Origin: an uncultured Cytophagales bacterium
GTDB lineage: Bacteria; Bacteroidota; Bacteroidia; Cytophagales; Cyclobacteriaceae
Assembly (NCBI GenBank): GCA_913057175.1
Contig: CAJXNP010000008.1
Span: 124,001 to 188,000 of the forward strand
Direction: 5' to 3'
Length of the DNA stretch: 64,000 nucleotides
This document shows, in pieces, positions 63,519-64,000 of the stretch. The notes under the pieces were generated by a model. The model saw nothing but the letters and a program-made list of their open reading frames with translations, had not been told where the DNA came from and did not search any database. The position numbers were made by a program, and so were the translations under genes. Each line of letters opens with the position of its first letter. Within the stretch, counting starts at the first letter, position 1.

Positions 63519-64000
63519 ATGATCGGGATGATAAAACACAAAATTGACAAGTTGAGAGACATAGCAGTTCTCTTCTTTCTGACTGTTTTTTTAATGAATT
63601 GTGGCGGGGAGAAGAAAGAGGGAAGTGAGACCAGTTTACCGTTGGGCAACTGGAGAGCGTCAATCGAAATAAATGGTGGAAATGAACTGCCCTTTTACCT
63701 AATTTCCAGACAAAGCCCAAAGGGAGATATTGAATTTGTCATTAAGAACGGTTCTGAGGATATAGTTCTCGATAAATTTAATGTAAAGAATGACTCATTG
63801 GTTTTGCCCATGCACATTTTTGATACAAAAATTGTTGCAAAAATCAGCAATAAAGAATTGCATGGTTATTGGATAAAAAATTATGCAGATGATTACAAAC
63901 TTCCATTTCAGGCTAAATTAACGGATGCAAGTCGATTTGAAATACCTGAAGAACCCATCGAATTCAATTTTTCAGGAAGGTGGCAGGTTCAGTTTTTCAG
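63519..64000 (+). CDS. Lipoprotein, N-terminal part, perhaps TlpA/thioredoxin type (runs off window)
   Basis: The plus-strand frame is open from the ATG at 63519 (a second ATG is three codons later) to the window end, 160 codons. It has a lipoprotein signal (ending FLTVFLMNCGG, cysteine near residue 28) and a beta-rich part GNWRASIEINGGNELPFYLI, then ELHGYWIKNYADDYKLPFQA, ending FSGRWQVQF. This resembles the N-terminal domain that precedes thioredoxin domains of Bacteroidota TlpA-like reductases, but the thioredoxin part would lie beyond the window, so the call is tentative. It is divergent from mraZ. Confidence 0.7.
   Translation, partial: MIGMIKHKIDKLRDIAVLFFLTVFLMNCGGEKKEGSETSLPLGNWRASIEINGGNELPFYLISRQSPKGDIEFVIKNGSEDIVLDKFNVKNDSLVLPMHIFDTKIVAKISNKELHGYWIKNYADDYKLPFQAKLTDASRFEIPEEPIEFNFSGRWQVQFF

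Overview
The window looks like chromosome from a gliding-type member of the Bacteroidota, probably Cytophagales. The evidence is several type IX secretion (T9SS) C-terminal sorting domains, a PorP/SprF-like protein next to a giant protein with a gliding-motility-type C-terminus, many lipoproteins, a propeller/Y_Y_Y/HTH regulator, little Shine-Dalgarno sequence, and -7 promoter boxes of the TAnnTTTG type. The MurE DNPR motif indicates meso-diaminopimelate peptidoglycan. I found no rRNA, tRNA, CRISPR array, insertion sequence or phage gene. Coding density is high and the only gene-free stretch above 300 bases is 43751-44274.

Layout. 1-4.3 kb (minus): the 5' part of isocitrate dehydrogenase, a MATE exporter, and an MntA/HepT toxin-antitoxin pair directly behind a Ste24-like M48 protease. 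4.4-10.9 kb: a PorP/SprF-like protein divergent from a 1732-residue adhesin-like T9SS substrate. 11-19.8 kb (minus): M1 peptidase with an exported Gfo/Idh/MocA oxidoreductase, two unknown small genes, dipeptidyl-peptidase III, then a TetR regulator with a metallo-beta-lactamase-fold protein and a thioesterase; two matching palindromes probably mark the TetR operators. 19.9-24.4 kb (plus): four exported proteins in tight order. 24.4-34 kb (minus): two universal stress proteins under a Crp/Fnr regulator, menA, trkH, trkA, a GroES-like protein, rmuC, a coiled-coil lipoprotein and a CBS-pair protein. 34.3-37.6 kb (plus): EI24 membrane protein, aldehyde dehydrogenase, acyltransferase.

37.8-47.4 kb is the most distinctive accessory block. 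A four-gene minus-strand set encodes a T9SS-exported M60-like metalloprotease, a small lipoprotein, a Calx-beta/YHYH lipoprotein and a small exported protein. It faces, across a 524-base dyad-rich intergenic region, a membrane-anchored one-component regulator with fourteen propeller blades and a LuxR-type HTH. I read this as a possible sensor-controlled surface proteolysis locus; that link is inference.

48-63.3 kb (minus) is a complete Bacteroidota-style division and cell wall cluster, mraZ-rsmH-ftsL-ftsI-murE-mraY-murD-ftsW-murG-murC-ftsQ-ftsA-ftsZ, with genes overlapping or nearly touching. A clear promoter with MraZ-box-like repeats over its -33 region lies ahead of mraZ. The window ends inside a divergent lipoprotein gene, perhaps of the TlpA type.
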